Assembly: GCF_023544445.1 (NCBI RefSeq)
Contig: NZ_JALPVJ010000019.1
Coordinates: 62,001-126,000, forward strand
Length of the DNA stretch: 64,000 nt
Direction of reading: 5' to 3'
Origin: Actinoplanes sp. M2I2
Lineage (GTDB): Bacteria > Actinomycetota > Actinomycetes > Mycobacteriales > Micromonosporaceae
The position numbers were made by a program, and so were the translations under genes. The notes under the pieces were generated by a model. The model saw only the letters and a list, made by a program, of their open reading frames with translations, made no database searches and was not told where the DNA came from. Positions 43,603-52,621 of the stretch are shown here, in pieces; the first letter of the stretch is position 1; each line of letters begins with the position of its first letter.

Positions 43603-45111
43603 CTACCCGCGGCGCCACTTCTGGTTGGCGCCGCCCGTGCACTCCCACAGCACCAGTTGGGCGCCGTCGTTGGCGTTCCAGGCGTCGATGTCGGCGCACT
43701 TGTTGGCCTGGGGGTTGACCAGGTCGCCGGCCGCCGAGAGCACGAACTGCTGGGCCGGGTGGCCGCTGCAGGTGACGATCTGGAGCGCGGCCCCGTTGGC
43801 CGTGGAGCCCCAGGCCACGTCGAGGCACTTGTTGTTCGACGTCTGGAGGCTGCCGTTCACGAAGTTCCAGCTCTGGGCCGCGGTGCCGTTACAGGTCCAC
43901 ATCTGCACCCGTACGCCGTCCGCGAAGTTGGCGTTGGGCACGTCGAGGCACTTGCCGTTCAGGTTGCTGATCAGTGACGACGCGGAGCCGCCGCCGCTGG
44001 TGGTCAGCGACAGCCCGTAGACCGACAGGATCTCGTTGACCGGCTGGAACCACATCGTGCCGCCGCCGGAGCAGTTGCCGCTGCCGCCCGAGGTGACGCC
44101 CTGAGCCTGGTTGCCCGAGATCCACGAGCCGCCCGAGTCGCCCGGCTCGGCGCACGCGTTGCTGCGGGACAGGCCCGAGACGGCGCCCTGGGCGTAGACG
44201 ATGGTCTCGTTGCGACCGAGCAGGGTGCCGCAGCGCCAGCCCGTGGTGCGGCCCGACCGGCAGATCGAGCTGCCGATCGCGGCGTCCTGCGACCCGGCGA
44301 CGGTGACGTTGCCGCCGGCGTAGTTGTTCACCCACGGCTGGGAGGCCCAGTTGCCGTTCGTCCGCACCCAGCCGTAGTCGTTGCCCGGGAACGACGACCC
44401 GGCGAAGGTTCCCTGGGCGACGTTGTTGTAGCCGAGCGTCGGGCTGCCGGTGCCGCCGCAGTGGCCCGCGGTGACGAAGCCGCCGGCCACCGAAAAGCCG
44501 ACCGAGCACAGCGTGTTCCCGTTGATGACGTACTGGTCGCCGCCGCGGAGGTCGTACAGCGGGCGGGGTTGCTCGGCCGAGGTGACCACGGTCACCGCGC
44601 CGGCCCCGCTGGCCGCGGCGAAGGCCCGCGCGGCCTGTTCGGCGCCCGGGGCGGCCGTCACGACGACCCGGTTGTTCGGGACGTCGACGTACCAGCCGCG
44701 GACGACCGACGGCCGGGCCGACGTGGCGTGCTTGTCCAGCGCGGTGCGCGACTTGGTCAGGTCGGCGGTGCTGCGGGCCACGACGCGAGGCTCGGCGCCC
44801 TCGGCCCGTACGGCGGAAGCGGTCGAGGCGTCGGTGACCGCGACCGTCAGTCGTCGCGCGCCGGGCGGGATCCACGCCCCGGCGAAGGCGGCGCCGAGCT
44901 TGGTCTTCAGGCGCTTCTCGACGACCGGCGCCGCGGCTTCGGTGCGCAGCCGGGCGGCGATCTGATCGTCGCCGAGCCCGAGGTCCCGGCGCATGGCGCT
45001 GAGCATGCCGGGGTCCATGTCGATCGAGGGGGTGGCGGCGTGGGCGGGGATCGGACTGAGGGTGCCGACGGTGATCGCTGCTGCGGCGATCGTCAACCAG
45101 CGGAGGCGCAT
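43603..45111 (-). CDS. Secreted streptogrisin-type serine protease with ricin-type lectin domain
   Basis: 502 residues from ATG 45111 after AAAGGA. Signal peptide (1-25), prodomain of alpha-lytic-protease type (about 30-180: LGLGDDQIAARL, SRTALDKHA), S1 catalytic domain (about 187-370) with H217 (TAGHC), D245 (GNDYGWV) and S326 (GDSGGSW), and a C-terminal beta-trefoil ricin-B domain (378-502) with three repeats ending in QSWNF, QQFVL and QKWRRG. The lectin should tether the protease to glycans. Self-processing of the prodomain is expected from the family. Fits the saprophytic exoenzyme set in this window. Confidence 0.95.
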   Translation of the reverse strand: MRLRWLTIAAAAITVGTLSPIPAHAATPSIDMDPGMLSAMRRDLGLGDDQIAARLRTEAAAPVVEKRLKTKLGAAFAGAWIPPGARRLTVAVTDASTASAVRAEGAEPRVVARSTADLTKSRTALDKHATSARPSVVRGWYVDVPNNRVVVTAAPGAEQAARAFAAASGAGAVTVVTSAEQPRPLYDLRGGDQYVINGNTLCSVGFSVAGGFVTAGHCGGTGSPTLGYNNVAQGTFAGSSFPGNDYGWVRTNGNWASQPWVNNYAGGNVTVAGSQDAAIGSSICRSGRTTGWRCGTLLGRNETIVYAQGAVSGLSRSNACAEPGDSGGSWISGNQAQGVTSGGSGNCSGGGTMWFQPVNEILSVYGLSLTTSGGGSASSLISNLNGKCLDVPNANFADGVRVQMWTCNGTAAQSWNFVNGSLQTSNNKCLDVAWGSTANGAALQIVTCSGHPAQQFVLSAAGDLVNPQANKCADIDAWNANDGAQLVLWECTGGANQKWRRG

Positions 45112-45159
45112 GTCGGGGGTCCTTTCAGTGCGCCGGGGGGAACCGGGGATTAATCGGAG

Positions 45160-45186
45160 GTTGTCTATGTATGACAACGCTGTCAA
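45160..45186. promoter_or_regulatory. Overlapping inverted repeats upstream of the protease gene
   Basis: GTTGTC (45160-45165) pairs with GACAAC (45173-45178), and TGACA (45172-45176) pairs with TGTCA (45181-45185), in an AT-richer pocket about 50-75 nt upstream of the protease start. A TTGACA -35-like hexamer lies on the minus strand at 45181-45186. Likely promoter/operator of the protease; the regulator is unknown. Confidence 0.45.
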
Positions 45187-45378
45187 GAAACAGGAAGGAA
45201 ACCTGCCCGAACGAACCACGTGTGCTCCGTCGCCTGCCCTCGCCGATCGGGGCCCGGACGTGCAAGGCTGTGTTCTTGAGCCGGGCCGGGGGCACCGAGC
45301 CGAGCCGGGTGCCGAGCCGGCCCGGGCGAGCCGAGCCGGGCCGGGGCGCGACGGCGGACGAGGGACGGGAACAGCAGG

Positions 45379-46548
45379 ATGGGCATGGTCAAGGTCGTCG
45401 GCCTGGTGCTGCACCCGAGGCGCGACTGCGGGTCGGCGATAGACGCCATCGTGAAGTGGGCCGAGCGCCGCGACGTCACCGTGCTGGGACTGCACGACGA
45501 GATCAATCGCATCGACTGCGACGCGGTGGCGGTGACTCCCGACGAGATGGTCGAGCGGGCCGGCCTGCTGGTCAGCCTGGGCGGCGACGGCACGATGCTG
45601 CGCACCATGCGGCTGGTCGAAGGGCGCAAGACCCCGGTGCTGGGCGTCAACGTCGGCCGGCTGGGCTTCCTGGCCGAGGTCGACCTGCCCGACCTGCCCG
45701 ACGCGCTGTCGGCGATCGACGAGCACCGGTTCACCGTCGAGGCCCGCACGGCCGTACGCACCACGCTGCCCGACGGCAAAGAGGTCTCGGCGTTCAACGA
45801 CATCGCGATGGTGCGCGTGCCCGGTGACGGTCTGGCCGCCATCGGCATCTCGGTCGAGGGCAAGAACTTCGTGAACTACGCGGCCGACGCGGTCATCGTC
45901 GCCACCCCCACCGGCTCGACGGCGTACAGCTTCTCGGCCGGCGGCCCGATCGTCTCACCGAACGTCGAGGGCCTCATCGTCACCGCCTCGGCCGCGCACT
46001 CCTCGTTCAACCGCCCGCTGATGCTGGCCCTGCAGGAGCAGCTCCGGCTCGACGTGCTGCCCACCAGCGGCCGGCTGGCCATCGAGGTGGACGGCATCAT
46101 CGAGGGGTACGCCGGGCCCGACGACAAGCTGTCGATCGAACCGATCCCGTCGGCCGCCCAGGTGATCCGCCTGGGCAGCACGAGCTTCTACGAGCGGGCC
46201 CGCCGCAAGCTGCGCGTCGAGGGCAGCGCCCAGGTCGGCGTGGCCGACGCGTCCGAGGCCGTGGTGGTCGACAGCTTCGAGCAGCAGCGCTACGAGTTGC
46301 TGATCGGCGGCGAGGTCGCGGGTGTGCTGCACTACCGCCGCCACGGCGACAGCATCGAGCTGATGCACACCGAGATCGAGCAGCGGTTCTCCGGCCGGGG
46401 TTTGGCCGGCCGGCTCGCCGCGGCCGCGCTCGAGGACGCGCGCGGCCGGGCCACCCCGGTCCGGCCGACCTGCCCCTTCGTCATCGGATATCTGGAGCGC
46501 CACCCCGAGTTCACCGACCTGCTGGTCACCCCACCTGCCGATAGCTGA
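45379..46548 (+). CDS. nadK: NAD kinase fused to a YjdJ-type N-acetyltransferase domain
   Basis: 389 residues; ATG 45379 is used, although ATG 45385 is better spaced from the AGGA. Residues 4-283 are an ATP-NAD kinase: GGDGT at 68-72, NVGRLGFLAE, and TPTGSTAYSFSAGGPIVSP. Residues about 300-382 form an extra domain: RYELLIGGEVAGVLHYRR, ELMHTEIEQRFSGRGLAGRL (GRGLAGRL, 339-346, as acetyl-CoA loop) and PTCPFVIGYLERHPEF, matching small GNAT proteins of the YjdJ type. No stop or frameshift separates them. Ordinary bacterial NAD kinases end near 290-310 residues. The enzyme makes NADP(+); the tail function is unknown. Confidence 0.9.
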   Translation: MGMVKVVGLVLHPRRDCGSAIDAIVKWAERRDVTVLGLHDEINRIDCDAVAVTPDEMVERAGLLVSLGGDGTMLRTMRLVEGRKTPVLGVNVGRLGFLAEVDLPDLPDALSAIDEHRFTVEARTAVRTTLPDGKEVSAFNDIAMVRVPGDGLAAIGISVEGKNFVNYAADAVIVATPTGSTAYSFSAGGPIVSPNVEGLIVTASAAHSSFNRPLMLALQEQLRLDVLPTSGRLAIEVDGIIEGYAGPDDKLSIEPIPSAAQVIRLGSTSFYERARRKLRVEGSAQVGVADASEAVVVDSFEQQRYELLIGGEVAGVLHYRRHGDSIELMHTEIEQRFSGRGLAGRLAAAALEDARGRATPVRPTCPFVIGYLERHPEFTDLLVTPPADS

Positions 46549-46558
46549 GGTACCTGCC

Positions 46559-48217
46559 ATGGGCCACCCCGCGATCCTGACCGTCGACGACGACCCCGCG
46601 GTCTCCCGGGCGATCGCCCGCGACCTGCGACGCCGCTACGGCGACCAGTACCGCATCCTGCGCGCCTCGTCGGCCTCCGAGGCGCTCGACGCGCTCAAGG
46701 AGCTCAAGCTGCGCGGCGGCCGGGTCGCCGTCATCCTCGCCGACTACCGCATGCCACAGGTCAACGGCATCGAGTTCCTGGAGCAGGCGATGGACCTGTT
46801 CCCCAACGCGCGGCGGGCGCTGCTGACCGCGTACGCCGACACCGACGCGGCCATCCAGGCGATCAACGTCGTCGACGTCGACCACTACCTGCTCAAGCCC
46901 TGGGACCCGCCCGAGGAGAAGCTCTACCCGGTGCTCGACGCGCTGCTCGACGCCTGGCTGGCCACGGGCGACCGCGAGACCGAGGACATCCGGGTCGTCG
47001 GTCACCGGTGGAGCGAGCCGTCCTACGAGATCCGGGACTTCCTGGCCCGCAACCTGGTGCCCTACAAGTGGCTGGGCGCCGACGAGCCCGAGGGCCGCCG
47101 GTTGCTCGAGGCGGCCGGGGTCGGTCCCGAGTCGGTCCCGCTGGTGGTGACGGCCGACGGCCGGGCGATGGCCCAGCCCAGCAGCACCGCGGTGGCCGAG
47201 GCGGTCGGGCTCTCCACGGCGCCCGACCGCGACTTCTACGACCTGATCATCGTGGGCGGCGGTCCGGCCGGGCTGGGCGCGGCCGTCTACGGCGCCTCCG
47301 AGGGCCTGCGGACGCTGCTGGTCGAGCGGCGCGCGGTCGGCGGGCAGGCCGGGCAGAGCTCCCGCATCGAGAACTACCTGGGCTTCCCCGACGGCATCTC
47401 CGGCGCCCAGCTCACCGACCGCGCCCGCCGGCAGGCCGGCAAGTTCTCGGCCGAGGTGCTGACCACCCGCGACGTCACCGGCCTGCGCCCGGACGGCTCG
47501 GCCCGCACGCTGACGTTCGCCGACGGCGGCGAGATCTCGGCCCACTCCATCGTGCTGGCCACCGGCGTCTCCTACCGGCCGCTGATCGCCGACGGCGTGG
47601 CCGAGCTGACCGGTTCGGGCGTCTACTACGGCTCGGCCGCCACCGAGGGGCCCTCCTGCGAGGGCACCGACGTCTACATCGTCGGCGGCGCCAACTCGGC
47701 CGGGCAGGCGGCGTTGTTCTTCTCCCGGTACGCCCGGTCGGTGACCCTGTTGGTGCGCGGCGACTCGCTCGAGGCGTCGATGTCGTACTACCTGATCCAG
47801 CAGCTCAACAAGATCGAGAACATCCGGGTGCGCACCCGCTGCGAGGTCATCGGCGCCCAAGGCGACGGGCACCTGCAGGCGATCACGATCTGTGACAGCA
47901 AGGAGGGCGCGAGCACGACCGTCGAGTGCGGTTACCTCTTCGTCTTCATCGGCGCCGAGCCCCGCACCGAGTGGCTCGGGACGTCGGTCGCGCGGGACGA
48001 GAAGGGCTTCGTCTACACCGGGCCGGATCTGCTCTCAAATGGCACCCGTCCGAAGGGATGGGATCGGGACCGGGATCCGTTCTACCTTGAGTGCAGTGTT
48101 CCCGGCATTTTCGCCGCCGGCGACGTCCGGGCCAACTCGGTCAAACGGGTGGCTTCGGCGGTCGGCGAGGGCGCGATGGCCGTCACGCTGGTCCACCGCT
48201 ACCTGGAGGCTCAGTAA
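46559..48217 (+). CDS. Receiver domain fused to glutaredoxin-like and thioredoxin-reductase-like domains
   Basis: 552 residues. 1-130: response-regulator receiver with D62 in LADYRMP and K113 (LLKPW). 142-218: thioredoxin-fold segment IRVVGHRWSEPSYEIRDFL in which a CxxC would be replaced by S152-x-x-S155. 225-552: FAD/NAD(P) reductase of thioredoxin-reductase type (IIVGGGPAGLG at 231-240, IFAAGDVR), but the usual CATC redox pair is missing (SAATE at 359-363). So it should be an FAD/NAD(P)H oxidoreductase lacking the normal disulfide relay, controlled by phosphorylation. It is followed after 3 nt by a histidine kinase, its evident partner. Confidence 0.9.
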   Translation: MGHPAILTVDDDPAVSRAIARDLRRRYGDQYRILRASSASEALDALKELKLRGGRVAVILADYRMPQVNGIEFLEQAMDLFPNARRALLTAYADTDAAIQAINVVDVDHYLLKPWDPPEEKLYPVLDALLDAWLATGDRETEDIRVVGHRWSEPSYEIRDFLARNLVPYKWLGADEPEGRRLLEAAGVGPESVPLVVTADGRAMAQPSSTAVAEAVGLSTAPDRDFYDLIIVGGGPAGLGAAVYGASEGLRTLLVERRAVGGQAGQSSRIENYLGFPDGISGAQLTDRARRQAGKFSAEVLTTRDVTGLRPDGSARTLTFADGGEISAHSIVLATGVSYRPLIADGVAELTGSGVYYGSAATEGPSCEGTDVYIVGGANSAGQAALFFSRYARSVTLLVRGDSLEASMSYYLIQQLNKIENIRVRTRCEVIGAQGDGHLQAITICDSKEGASTTVECGYLFVFIGAEPRTEWLGTSVARDEKGFVYTGPDLLSNGTRPKGWDRDRDPFYLECSVPGIFAAGDVRANSVKRVASAVGEGAMAVTLVHRYLEAQ

Positions 48218-48220
48218 CCC

Positions 48221-49690
48221 ATGGCTGACATCACCGACGAGGTCCGGCTCGTTCCCTGCGACCCCGGCGCGCTCACGCCCGACACCCTGCGCACCCTGTT
48301 CCTGTTCGAGAAGCTGACCGACGACCAGCTGGCCTGGCTCTCGCAGCACGGCTGCACCATGCACATGCCGGCCGGCGGCGTCGTGATCCGCGAGGGCGAC
48401 CCCGCCGATCAGTTCTTCGTGCTGCTCAGCGGCACGATCGCGCTGACCCGCCGGATCGGTCAGGACGACGTCGAGACGACCCGCACCGAGCAGCGCGGCG
48501 TCTACATGGGCGCGACCCAGTCGTACCTGCGGGACGACGGTGTCGAGCGCAAGTACATGGCCAGCATGCGCGCGCTCGACGACTCCGACTTCTTCGTGAT
48601 GAGCGCGTCCGACTTCGGTCACATGATGCGCGAGTGGTTCCCGATGGCGATCCACCTGCTCGAAGGTCTCACCCTGGGCATGCGCACCACCCAGGCGGCG
48701 GTCAGCGAGCGGCAGCGGCTCACCGCCCTCGGCGCGCTCTCGGCCGGGCTCATGCACGAGCTCAACAACCCCGCCGCCGCGGCCGGCCGGGCCACCAGCG
48801 CGCTGCGGCAGCGGGTCGCCGGCATGCGTCACAAGCTGGCCATGCTGGCCGCCGGCAAGGTCGACCCGGAACGCCTGGTGGCGCTGGTCGAGCTGCAGGA
48901 GGACGTGATCGAGCGGGCGGCCAAGGCCAAGCCGCTGACCGCGATGGAGACGGCCGACCGCGAGGACGAGCTCGGCGACTGGATGGACGAGCGCAACGTC
49001 ACCAGCGGCTGGGACCTCGCGCCGGTCTTCGCCCAGGGCGGCATCGACATCGAGTGCCTCACCCTGATCGAGGAGCGGGTCGGCACCCAGAAACTGCTCG
49101 ACCAGGCGATCCACTGGATCGGCTACGCGCTCGAGACCGAGCAGCTGATGAGCGACATCGAGGACGCCACCGGGCGGGTGTCGTCGCTGGTCTCGGCGGC
49201 CAAGCAGTACTCGCAGATGGACCGGGCGGCCCACCAGTGGATCGACGTGCACACCGGGGTCGACAGCACGCTGGTGATGCTCACCCACAAGATCGGCAAC
49301 GGGGTCAAGGTCGTCAAGGACTACGACCGGTCGCTGCCGCAGATCCCGGCCCACCCGGCCGAGCTCAACCAGGTCTGGACCAACCTGATCGACAACGCGG
49401 TGCAGGCGATGAACGGCGTCGGCACGCTGACGGTCCGGACGTACCGCGAGGACGACCATGCCGTCGTCTCGATCGGGGACACCGGGCCGGGCGTGCCCGA
49501 GCAGCTGAAGAAGCGGGTCTTCGAGCCCTTCTTCACGACCAAGCCGGTGGGTGAGGGAACGGGGCTGGGCCTCGACATCTCGTACCGGATCGTGGTGAAC
49601 GGGCACGGCGGTGACATCCGGTTGGAGTCCCAGCCGGGTGACACGCGGTTCCTGGTGCGGTTGCCGCTCACCGAGCCGTCCTCGGCCTGA
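48221..49690 (+). CDS. Histidine kinase with N-terminal cyclic-nucleotide-binding domain
   Basis: 489 residues. Residues about 25-150 are a cNMP/CRP-like beta-barrel (HMPAGGVVIREGDPADQFFVLLSGTIAL). The H box is LGALSAGLMHELNNPAAAA with phospho-acceptor H179; the HATPase part has an N box LIDNAVQAM, G boxes GDTGPGVPE and GEGTGLGLDIS. No membrane segment, so it is a cytosolic sensor. Only 3 nt separate it from the receiver-oxidoreductase gene, making a two-component pair with an enzymatic output. Whether the barrel binds a nucleotide or another ligand is not clear. Confidence 0.92.
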   Translation: MADITDEVRLVPCDPGALTPDTLRTLFLFEKLTDDQLAWLSQHGCTMHMPAGGVVIREGDPADQFFVLLSGTIALTRRIGQDDVETTRTEQRGVYMGATQSYLRDDGVERKYMASMRALDDSDFFVMSASDFGHMMREWFPMAIHLLEGLTLGMRTTQAAVSERQRLTALGALSAGLMHELNNPAAAAGRATSALRQRVAGMRHKLAMLAAGKVDPERLVALVELQEDVIERAAKAKPLTAMETADREDELGDWMDERNVTSGWDLAPVFAQGGIDIECLTLIEERVGTQKLLDQAIHWIGYALETEQLMSDIEDATGRVSSLVSAAKQYSQMDRAAHQWIDVHTGVDSTLVMLTHKIGNGVKVVKDYDRSLPQIPAHPAELNQVWTNLIDNAVQAMNGVGTLTVRTYREDDHAVVSIGDTGPGVPEQLKKRVFEPFFTTKPVGEGTGLGLDISYRIVVNGHGGDIRLESQPGDTRFLVRLPLTEPSSA

Positions 49691-49696
49691 ACGGCC

Positions 49697-49726
49697 GCCG
49701 GCGGAGACCCGAGGGCCTCCGCCGGC
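49697..49726. terminator. Bidirectional terminator hairpin between convergent genes
   Basis: GCCGGCGGAG pairs with CTCCGCCGGC across a 10-nt loop that itself has a CCC/GGG pair. It lies 6 nt beyond the kinase stop and 7 nt before the stop of the convergent DinB gene, so it can serve both. Confidence 0.8.
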
Positions 49727-49733
49727 GTACGAC

Positions 49734-50231
49734 TCAGAGCAGACCGCGGAGGTAAGCGGCCTGTCCGGCGTGCTGCGCGTCGTCGTCGTAGACGCTGACG
49801 AGCCGCGCCCCGAGGGTGACCGGCGGATCCCAGTTGTCGTCCACCACCCGGTCGAGGTCCTGGTCGGTCAGACCGGCCAGATACCCCACCGTACGGTCGT
49901 GGACCGCCCGGTAGTAGTCGGTCAGCACCTGCGCGCTGCGCGGGGCCACCGCCGCGACCTGGGACGCGTCGTGGCCGTAGCCGGTCTCCGTCGCGTCCTT
50001 GAGCCCGAACTGCGACGCCCACTCGCCGGTCGCGTAGATCTGCTCGGCGCCCATCACCTCGGCGACGTGGTCGTCCTGCACCCGGGTCAGGTGCCAGACC
50101 AGCCAGCCGATGGTGTTGGCCCCCTCGGCCGGCTGCCAGCGCAGCTGCTCCGGCGTGAGGCCCTGGACGGCCGTGTTCACCAGCTCGGGGAGACGCCCGA
50201 AGGCTTCGGTCAGTACGTCTTTCGCGTCCAC
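49734..50231 (-). CDS. DinB-fold protein (mycothiol-transferase-like)
   Basis: 165 residues. Four-helix DinB fold with likely metal ligands His in WLVWHLTRVQDDH and in DDDAQHAGQAAYLRGLL. EQLRWQPAEGANTIGWLVWHL is characteristic of the DUF664/DinB-2 branch that includes bacillithiol and mycothiol S-transferases. It lies 3 nt before the stop of the upstream membrane protein gene. Likely a thiol-dependent detoxification enzyme; substrate unknown. Confidence 0.85.
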   Translation of the reverse strand: MDAKDVLTEAFGRLPELVNTAVQGLTPEQLRWQPAEGANTIGWLVWHLTRVQDDHVAEVMGAEQIYATGEWASQFGLKDATETGYGHDASQVAAVAPRSAQVLTDYYRAVHDRTVGYLAGLTDQDLDRVVDDNWDPPVTLGARLVSVYDDDAQHAGQAAYLRGLL

Positions 50232-50234
50232 CCG

Positions 50235-51035
50235 CTACTCCCCGTCCTGCTGGTCGTCCGGCTGGATCTGCTGGTCGTTCAGCTGGCTCCCGTCCTGGCC
50301 CGATCCGTCACCGGTCGTGCCGTCCTGCTGAGTGGTGTCCTCGCCGGTGCCGGTGGGCTCGTCGGTCGGCGTCGTGCCGGGGTCGACCCCATCGGTCTGC
50401 TGCGGCTCGGCCGGCTGGGTCGGCGAGGTCGTCGGCGTCACGGTCGGCTCGGTGCTCGGCGTGGCGGTCGGGTCGGCGCTCTCGGAACCCTCATCGGGCT
50501 CGGTGGACGGCGATTCCGACGGCGTGGTCGTGCCCTCCTGCCGGTCGCGGCTGCCGTTGTCGCCGCTGAAGGCCGAGCCGAGCGTCGTGCTCGAGCTGGT
50601 CTTGTGGCCGACGGCGGCCGGGACGCTCTTCCCGCTGATCAACTCGAACGCGGTGAGCGAACCCATCGCGAGCACGAACAGCGTGCCCGCCGCGGCGGCG
50701 ATCCGGCCCCAGTGCATCTTGACCGGTGCGGACAGCGCCGCCGGCGCGGTTTCCTCGGACGGGACCTCGTGGGCGGCCTCCACCGACGGGGTGCCGACCG
50801 CGGCCGGCGCGGTGACGAACGTCGACTTGATCCGCTGGCTCCCGCGCTGCAGCCAGCGCTGGTAGAGCTCCGTGCCGACCGAGCCGATGAGGCTGGCCAC
50901 GGCGGCGCCGATCAGGGTGCCGGCCACGCCGAGAAACGAGCCGATCACCGCGGCGGAGACCGCGGCGAGGGTGCCCGCGAGGGTCTTGGTGATGTCGATG
51001 CCGGACCAGGGTTTGGCCGGTGCGTGCTCGGTCAT
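50235..51035 (-). CDS. Membrane protein with long acidic Ser/Thr/Pro tail, function unknown
   Basis: 266 residues from ATG 51035 after AGAGGAGGAC. A Gly/Ala-rich hydrophobic stretch (about 14-50, GTLAAVSAAVIGSFLGVAGT) may be a hairpin of two membrane helices; a second segment is at about 112-130 (IAAAAGTLFVLAMGSLTAFEL). The remaining 130 residues are low-complexity Thr/Ser/Pro/Glu/Asp with a Gln/Asp-rich end, probably outside the membrane. No family recognised. Possibly an envelope or stress-related protein; translationally close to the DinB gene. Confidence 0.75.
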   Translation of the reverse strand: MTEHAPAKPWSGIDITKTLAGTLAAVSAAVIGSFLGVAGTLIGAAVASLIGSVGTELYQRWLQRGSQRIKSTFVTAPAAVGTPSVEAAHEVPSEETAPAALSAPVKMHWGRIAAAAGTLFVLAMGSLTAFELISGKSVPAAVGHKTSSSTTLGSAFSGDNGSRDRQEGTTTPSESPSTEPDEGSESADPTATPSTEPTVTPTTSPTQPAEPQQTDGVDPGTTPTDEPTGTGEDTTQQDGTTGDGSGQDGSQLNDQQIQPDDQQDGE

Positions 51036-51064
51036 GTCCTCCTCTGCCCTTACGTCGGATGTGC

Positions 51065-52414
51065 TTACTTCTGTCCGGTGAAGCTCTTCGCCTTCTCCGT
51101 ACGGCTGATCGCTAAACCCCGCCGCTGTGCCCACACCTCGCGGAGTGGACGGACCACGATGCCCTCCTCGGCCATGCGCTGCCGGGCCAGCCTGCGGGTT
51201 CGCAGGATCCCGACCACGCCGATCACGAGGAAGACGTATTGCACCGACATGGCCACTTTGAAGTCGGCGATGTCATAGGTAGCGGCACCGCCGGTGCGCG
51301 CGTCGAGGATAAGGCCGATCAGCTCGATCGACAGCAACGACGCGACGAAGCCGCCGACGTTGACGACGCCGGTCGCGGTGCCCAGCCGGCTGGCCGGGTT
51401 GAACGTGCGAGCGTAGTCGAAGCCGATCATCGAGCCCGGGCCGCCCAGGCCCAGCGCCACGATCAGCAGCACGAGCACCGGCAGCGGCGCATGCCCCGGC
51501 CACGCCAGCACCAGGCCCCAGCCGGCCGCGTTCACGCCGACCACGCCCAGCACCAGCCACGACCGGCGCAACGGGTGCCGCTGCACGAGGATCCCGATTA
51601 GCGGTCCGGCCGCCATGCCGACCAGGACGAACAGGGTGAGCAGCGAGCTCGCCGTCTCCCGGGCCAGCCCCTGCCCGGCGATGAGGAACGGGAAGCCCCA
51701 CATCAGCGCGAACACCGTGCCCATGAACTGGGTCGTGAAGTGCGTCCACAACCCCAGCCGGGTGCCCGGATGCCGCCAGGCGCTGCCCAGGTTCTCCCCG
51801 AGCTGCCGCATCGTCATCGACGCGCCGTTGCTGAGCCGCCGTTCCGGGGTGTCGCGCAGCGCGGCGAACGCGGCGATCGACACGAAGACCCCGGCGCCCG
51901 CCGCCGCGAAGAAGGCGGTCCGCCAGCCCGGCCCGGCCAGCAGGATCGCCAGCGGCACGGCCGACAGCACCTGCCCGGCCTGCCCGACGATGCCGGTCAG
52001 CTGGGTCAGAACGGGCACCCGGTTGGCCGGGAACCACTGTGGCACCAGCCGCAACACGCTGATGAAGGTCATCGCGTCGCCCGCACCGACCAGGACGCGG
52101 GCCAGCACCGCGCCGCCGACGTGATCGGTGGTTGCCATGATCGCCTGACCGGCCGCCATCAGCACACCGCCGCTGACCACCAGTCGCAGCGACCCGAAGC
52201 GGTCGAGCAACAGCCCGACCGGCACCTGCAGACCGGCGTACACGAGTAGTTGCAGCACGGCGAACGAGGCGAGCGCCCCGGCGCCGATGTCGAAACGGTG
52301 CTGCGCGTCCAGCCCGGCAACGCCGAGAGAGGTGCGGTGCAGCACGGCGACGATGTACGCGGCGAGGCCGACGGCCCAGACCGCCCAAGCCCGTGCTGGA
52401 GTACGCAAGGGCAT
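51065..52414 (-). CDS. MFS transporter
   Basis: 449 residues from ATG 52414 after GGAAGG. Twelve hydrophobic segments; the loop-2 motif appears as GLLLDRFGSLRLV. The family pattern with SVLRLVPQWFPANRVP and the later GSMIGFDYARTFNPASRLGTATG resembles nitrate/sugar-phosphate-type or general MFS permeases of actinomycetes. Substrate unknown. It diverges from a second MFS gene across 207 bp. Confidence 0.88.
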   Translation of the reverse strand: MPLRTPARAWAVWAVGLAAYIVAVLHRTSLGVAGLDAQHRFDIGAGALASFAVLQLLVYAGLQVPVGLLLDRFGSLRLVVSGGVLMAAGQAIMATTDHVGGAVLARVLVGAGDAMTFISVLRLVPQWFPANRVPVLTQLTGIVGQAGQVLSAVPLAILLAGPGWRTAFFAAAGAGVFVSIAAFAALRDTPERRLSNGASMTMRQLGENLGSAWRHPGTRLGLWTHFTTQFMGTVFALMWGFPFLIAGQGLARETASSLLTLFVLVGMAAGPLIGILVQRHPLRRSWLVLGVVGVNAAGWGLVLAWPGHAPLPVLVLLIVALGLGGPGSMIGFDYARTFNPASRLGTATGVVNVGGFVASLLSIELIGLILDARTGGAATYDIADFKVAMSVQYVFLVIGVVGILRTRRLARQRMAEEGIVVRPLREVWAQRRGLAISRTEKAKSFTGQK

Positions 52415-52621
52415 GAGACGCCTTCCACTCGCTCTTGGCACGTAAGGACTCAAGCCTTGCCCGTCCGGCCGCCGGTCACAACCGAATCCGCCCCGAACGA
52501 GACGTGGGTCCGGTCACTGATCGTCTGACCAGGGCGTCAAGCCCATTTCCGCGATTCGGCGACGTTGTGATCACTATTACCCGGCGGAAGAATCCCGGGT
52601 CCGGCCGCCTTGACGCTGAAT

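Noticed and set aside
45171-45827. Plus-strand frame starting upstream of the NAD kinase
   Set aside because: Different frame from the kinase, which has all motifs; the alternative translation is Arg-rich without similarity.
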